A stretch of DNA of 8,352 nt from Vicinamibacteria bacterium (GTDB taxonomy: Bacteria; Acidobacteriota; Vicinamibacteria; Vicinamibacterales; UBA2999). Shown piece by piece: positions 5,094-8,352 of the stretch. Position numbers and translations under genes: made by a program. Below the pieces are notes generated by a model that worked only from the letters and a program-made list of their open reading frames with translations, ran no database searches and had not been told where the DNA came from. How positions within the stretch are numbered: the first letter of the stretch is position 1; each line of letters begins with the position of its first letter. The stretch covers positions 1 to 8,352 of the forward strand of contig JAICEG010000232.1 in assembly GCA_025924295.1 (NCBI GenBank), written 5' to 3'.

Positions 5094-8000
5094 ATGCGAT
5101 TGCTGCGTTTTCTCCTGCTCGCACTCTCGTGCGCCGTCTTCATTCCGTCGATTGCATCAGCGCAGGCGTCGATCACCGGCTTCGTGCGCGATTCATCGGG
5201 CGCCGTGCTCCCGGGCGTCACGGTTGAAGCCGCAAGTCCTGCGCTGATCGAGAAGGTCCGAACGGCCATTACCGACGGCACCGGGCAGTACAGGATCGTG
5301 GACCTGCGGCCCGGCGTGTACTCACTCACCTTCACGTTGCCCGGCTTCAGTGTCGTCAAGCGCGATGGAGTCGAGCTGACCGGTTCCTTCACTGCATCGA
5401 TCGATGCGGAATTGCGTGTTGGAGCCGTGGAGGAAACCGTCACCGTGACCGGGGAGACGCCGGTCGTCGACGTGCAGAGTGTGCGTCGCGAAGTGATGGT
5501 GTCCAACGAAGTGCTGACGGCGATTCCCACCGCACGATCGTGGGCCGCGACGGCCCTGCTGATTCCGTCGATCTCGACCGGCGGCGGAACGCCGATGGAC
5601 ATTCAGGTGACGCCGCAGCAGAACCTGTTCGGTGGTGCCGGCGGCCGCTCCAATGAAGGGCGCGTGTTGCTCGATGGCCTGAGTGTCGGTGCTTCCCGCG
5701 GTGGCGCTGGTGTGTCCACCTACATCGCGGATATCGGCAACGCCGAAGAAGTCGCATTGACCTCGTCTGGCGGCATGGGAGAAGCCGCCGTCGGCGGTCC
5801 TCTCATCAGCATCGTTCCGAGGACAGGTGGCAACGCTTTCAAGGGCGCGGCGTACATATCCTTCGTGCCCGAAGCCTGGGTTGGCAGCAACTACAGTGAG
5901 GCGTTACGCCAGGCCGGCCTGGCGACTCCGGGCTCGCTGCTGAAGCAGTGGGACTACTCGGCCGGTGTGGGCGGCCCGATCAAACAGGACAAGCTCTGGT
6001 ACTACGTGACCGGCCGCGATGAAGGGCAGTATCGATCCATTCCCGGGATGTACCCGAACTTGAACGCCGGTGACAACGGCAAGTGGCTCTACGTTCCCGA
6101 CACCACGAAGCAGGCGCAAGGGGCCGAGAGCTGGACGGTCTTCACCGCGCGGATGACATGGCAGGCGACGCGTCGCGACAAGTTCAATTTCTTCTGGGAC
6201 GAGCAGCGTCCGTGCGCCGGCGCGGTTTACGTCAACACGGAGGATGGTTGTCGCGATCAGCCGAGTGATGCGTTCATCGGCGCCATCGGACTGTTCGGGC
6301 TGACCGGGACGAGCGCGCCCGAGACCTCCGGCTACTGGGGGCCACCCGCGGGGCATCGCGTGCAGCAGGTCACGTGGTCGTCTCCCACTACCGACCGATT
6401 GCTCCTCGAGGCCGGATTCGGATCGTTCATCTCGAAGTGGGGACCGCAGGACACGCCGGGCAATCCAACCAAGGAAATGATTCGAATGAACGAGCAATGC
6501 GCGGGCGGGTGTGCCAACAACGGCAACATCCCGAACCTGACGTATCGCTCGATGAACTGGGCGGTCGGCTGGGCGGGCACGTTCACGTGGCGGGGCTCGC
6601 TGTCCTACGTCACTGGCGCGCACAACATGAAGTTCGGGTACAACGGCGGCCACCTGGTGGACAACTTCGAGAACTTCACCAACAGCCAGAACCTGCTGTA
6701 TCGCGTGAACAACGGCGTGCCCAATCGGATCACCCAGACGATGCTCCCGTTCAAGACGCTGCAGACGGTCGACTTCGCCGCGTTCTACGCGCAGGAGCAA
6801 TGGACGCGGGGGCGCGCGACGCTGCAGGGCGCGCTGCGTTACGAGCGCGTGTGGGGCTACTTCCCGCCGCAGACGATCGGGCCCACGAACTTTCTGCCGG
6901 TTCCGATGTCGTTCGAGAGAACGGTTGGCGTCCGCGGATACAACAACCTGATGCCCCGAGGCGGGGTTGCCCTCGATCTCTTCGGCGACCGCTCCACGTC
7001 GCTCAAGGTCAACGCCGGCCAGTACGTCGACCCTGCCAGCAACACGAGCGGCAACTACTCGCTGGCCAATCCCGTTGCACGCGTGGCCACTACCGCCAAC
7101 CGCGCGTGGACCGATGCGAATGGCAACTTCGTTCCTGATTGCAACCTGTTGAACCGCGCCGCTCAGGACCTGCGTCCCGTCGGCGGCGACTCGTGCGGAG
7201 CGCTCGACAACCAGAGCTTCGGCACCTCGAACTTCAGCAACACGATCGATCCGGCAATCCTCGGTGGGTGGGGAATCCGTCCCGCAGACTGGCAGATCGG
7301 CGTGTCGATTCAACGCGAGATCGTGCCGCGGGTATCAGTGGAATTTGGCTACGATCGCCGCTGGTTGCAGAACTTCGTCGTCACCGACAATCGCGCTGCT
7401 GCCGCGTCGGAGTTCACGCCGTTCAGCATCTCGGCGCCGCTCGATCCCAGGTTGCCTGGTGGCGGTGGCTACGTCGTGTCTGGTCTCTACGACGTCATTC
7501 CTGAAAAGTTCGGCGTCACCGACAACTACGTGACCGACGCGAAGAACTACGGCGAGCAGTATCAGGTCTACGACGGGTTGCTGCTGAACGTGAGTGCCCG
7601 GCCACGAAACGGCCTGACGCTGCAGGGAAGCATCAACGCCGGCAAGACCGTGAAGGATGCCTGTGAGGTCCGCGACAACCTGCCCGAGCTGACGTCGAAC
7701 AGCCCGGCGAATGTCGGTCCTGTCGTCGGCCAGACGAACCCGTACTGCCGATCGGATCCGGGCTTCGTGACACGCATGACGGCGTTCGGGTCGTACATCA
7801 TTCCCAAGATCGAGGTGCAGATCGCCACGACGTTCAGGAGCGACCAGGGGGCCGTGCTGAGCGCGAACTACGCGGTGCCGGCGGCGGTGGCGGCACAGGC
7901 GCTCGGCAGACCGCTTGCAGGCGGGCTTCCGAACGTCACGGTGAACCTCGTGGCGCCGGGCGAGGTGTGGGGCGATCGCGCCAACGAGTTCGACCTGCGC

Positions 8001-8183
8001 ATCGGCAAGGTGGTCCGGTTCGGGCGCACCCGTGCGAGCATTGGTCTCGATATCTTCAACGTGTTCAACTCGGCCGCGATTCTCACGTATAACCAGGCGT
8101 TCGTGCCCAATGGCACCTGGCTGCAGCCGCTGTCGATTCTGACGCCCCGATTCGTCAAGTTCGGCGCGCAGATCGACTTCTGA
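5094..8183 (+). CDS. TonB-dependent, Oar-like outer-membrane receptor with carboxypeptidase-regulatory domain
   Basis: The protein has 1029 residues, normal for this family. Residues 1-23 are a signal peptide (MRLLR, a leucine-rich core, cleavage after ASA). Residues 26-107 are a carboxypeptidase-regulatory-like Ig-type domain (ITGFVRDSSGAVLPGVTV, DGTGQYRIVDLRPGVYSLTF, PGF). VEETVTVTGETPVVDVQS leads into a plug-like region (SNEVLTAIPTARSW, a glycine-rich GGAGGRSNEGRVLLDGLSVG, GGPLISIVPRTGGNAFKG at about 240-257). The remainder is a beta-barrel rich in alternating aromatic residues, ending in FVKFGAQIDF with the terminal phenylalanine usual for outer-membrane barrels. It resembles the large Oar-like receptor families of Acidobacteriota, thought to import oligomeric nutrients with TonB energy. 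No TonB/ExbB/ExbD gene, sugar hydrolase or SusD partner lies nearby, so the substrate is unknown. Eight cysteines occur after the signal peptide, in four sequential pairs. A partial gene follows 86 bases downstream. Confidence 0.93.
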   Translation: MRLLRFLLLALSCAVFIPSIASAQASITGFVRDSSGAVLPGVTVEAASPALIEKVRTAITDGTGQYRIVDLRPGVYSLTFTLPGFSVVKRDGVELTGSFTASIDAELRVGAVEETVTVTGETPVVDVQSVRREVMVSNEVLTAIPTARSWAATALLIPSISTGGGTPMDIQVTPQQNLFGGAGGRSNEGRVLLDGLSVGASRGGAGVSTYIADIGNAEEVALTSSGGMGEAAVGGPLISIVPRTGGNAFKGAAYISFVPEAWVGSNYSEALRQAGLATPGSLLKQWDYSAGVGGPIKQDKLWYYVTGRDEGQYRSIPGMYPNLNAGDNGKWLYVPDTTKQAQGAESWTVFTARMTWQATRRDKFNFFWDEQRPCAGAVYVNTEDGCRDQPSDAFIGAIGLFGLTGTSAPETSGYWGPPAGHRVQQVTWSSPTTDRLLLEAGFGSFISKWGPQDTPGNPTKEMIRMNEQCAGGCANNGNIPNLTYRSMNWAVGWAGTFTWRGSLSYVTGAHNMKFGYNGGHLVDNFENFTNSQNLLYRVNNGVPNRITQTMLPFKTLQTVDFAAFYAQEQWTRGRATLQGALRYERVWGYFPPQTIGPTNFLPVPMSFERTVGVRGYNNLMPRGGVALDLFGDRSTSLKVNAGQYVDPASNTSGNYSLANPVARVATTANRAWTDANGNFVPDCNLLNRAAQDLRPVGGDSCGALDNQSFGTSNFSNTIDPAILGGWGIRPADWQIGVSIQREIVPRVSVEFGYDRRWLQNFVVTDNRAAAASEFTPFSISAPLDPRLPGGGGYVVSGLYDVIPEKFGVTDNYVTDAKNYGEQYQVYDGLLLNVSARPRNGLTLQGSINAGKTVKDACEVRDNLPELTSNSPANVGPVVGQTNPYCRSDPGFVTRMTAFGSYIIPKIEVQIATTFRSDQGAVLSANYAVPAAVAAQALGRPLAGGLPNVTVNLVAPGEVWGDRANEFDLRIGKVVRFGRTRASIGLDIFNVFNSAAILTYNQAFVPNGTWLQPLSILTPRFVKFGAQIDF

Positions 8184-8223
8184 ACGTGCGAGTCGCCGCT
8201 GCGGTTGCGTGAGTACGACACAC

Positions 8224-8247
8224 AGAGGCACCGAGGCACTGAGGCCT
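8224..8247 (+). repeat. Short tandem repeat of an 8-base GAGGCAC unit
   Basis: AGAGGCAC (8224-8231), CGAGGCAC (8232-8239) and TGAGGCCT (8240-8247) are three consecutive 8-base units, the third imperfect. They lie in the 86-base gap between the receptor stop and the next gene. I recall similar GAGGCAC-type strings in intergenic regions of environmental genomes, but assign no function. Confidence 0.55.
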
Positions 8248-8269
8248 TGAAGGGGTAAGAACGCATCGC

Positions 8270-8352
8270 ATGAGTTGGACTACCGTTAGTGAGACGGCAT
8301 CGCTGATGCTCGGTGCGTGGCTCGTGGTGAGCGTTGCGTCGGCCTCGGCGCA
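8270..8352 (+). CDS. Unidentified protein, N-terminal start (partial)
   Basis: An ATG at 8270 opens a frame that is intact for 27 codons to the window edge: MSWTTVSETASLMLGAWLVV then SVASASA. The hydrophobic stretch from L12 to V22 followed by ASASA looks like a signal peptide, so the product may be exported. The N-region lacks the usual positive charge, which is odd and could mean that the true start is different. The AAGGGG at 8250-8255 is 14 bases from this ATG, farther than ideal. An internal ATG at 8306 would give a signal that is too short. Too little is present to name a family. It follows the receptor on the same strand and may be cotranscribed with it. Confidence 0.5.
   Translation, partial: MSWTTVSETASLMLGAWLVVSVASASA

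Noticed and set aside
5094..5135. Lipoprotein signal in the receptor (cysteine at residue 13)
   Set aside because: The residues before the cysteine (A-L-S) do not fit a lipobox, and a better standard cleavage site (ASA then Q) follows at residue 23.
5904..7313. Long open frame antisense to the receptor (also 7335-8231 on the minus strand)
   Set aside because: These frames are shadows of a GC-rich gene with strong third-position bias; the residues are arginine/valine/alanine-rich without motifs.
8248..8256. TGAAGGGGT as a second partial copy of the palindromic repeat seen at 186-194
   Set aside because: Only nine bases match, the GACCCC half is missing, and the purine-rich string is as well explained by a ribosome-binding-type sequence.

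Overview
The window is GC-rich and carries eight protein-coding genes or gene ends, with no RNA genes, CRISPR array or transposase. The large Oar-like receptor with an N-terminal carboxypeptidase-regulatory domain, together with the tail of a DUF1552 protein, points to an acidobacterium, probably of the Vicinamibacteria type. That assignment is an inference from gene content; I could not run a taxonomic search.

Left part (1-3733). The end of a DUF1552 gene reads rightward. A three-gene leftward operon converges on it. In transcription order the operon encodes a small TVP38/TMEM64-type VTT membrane protein, a phospholipase D/cardiolipin-synthase-like enzyme fused to a second VTT membrane domain, and an endonuclease/exonuclease/phosphatase (EEP) family hydrolase. 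The last two genes share a TGATG stop/start overlap. The combination resembles the ybhP-clsB neighbourhood of E. coli and suggests a membrane phospholipid remodelling module. At the convergent end lies a perfect 17-bp inverted repeat built from GGGGTC/GACCCC palindromes. It appears to have extended the EEP reading frame past its natural end into the antisense of DUF1552.

Middle part (3734-4943). A short divergent gap separates the operon from a rightward AraC-type regulator and a four-helix DoxX-like membrane protein. A bulged hairpin sits between these two genes and ends exactly at the ribosome binding site of the DoxX-like gene.

Right part (4944-8352). A 150-base leader with a small hairpin precedes a complete 1029-residue TonB-dependent, Oar-like outer-membrane receptor. 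After a short gap containing an 8-base tandem repeat, the first 27 codons of another gene run off the window. The receptor gene is typical of the large paralogous families in Acidobacteriota, and its substrate cannot be told from the sequence. The part most worth a closer look is the VTT / PLD-VTT / EEP operon and the repeat at its end.
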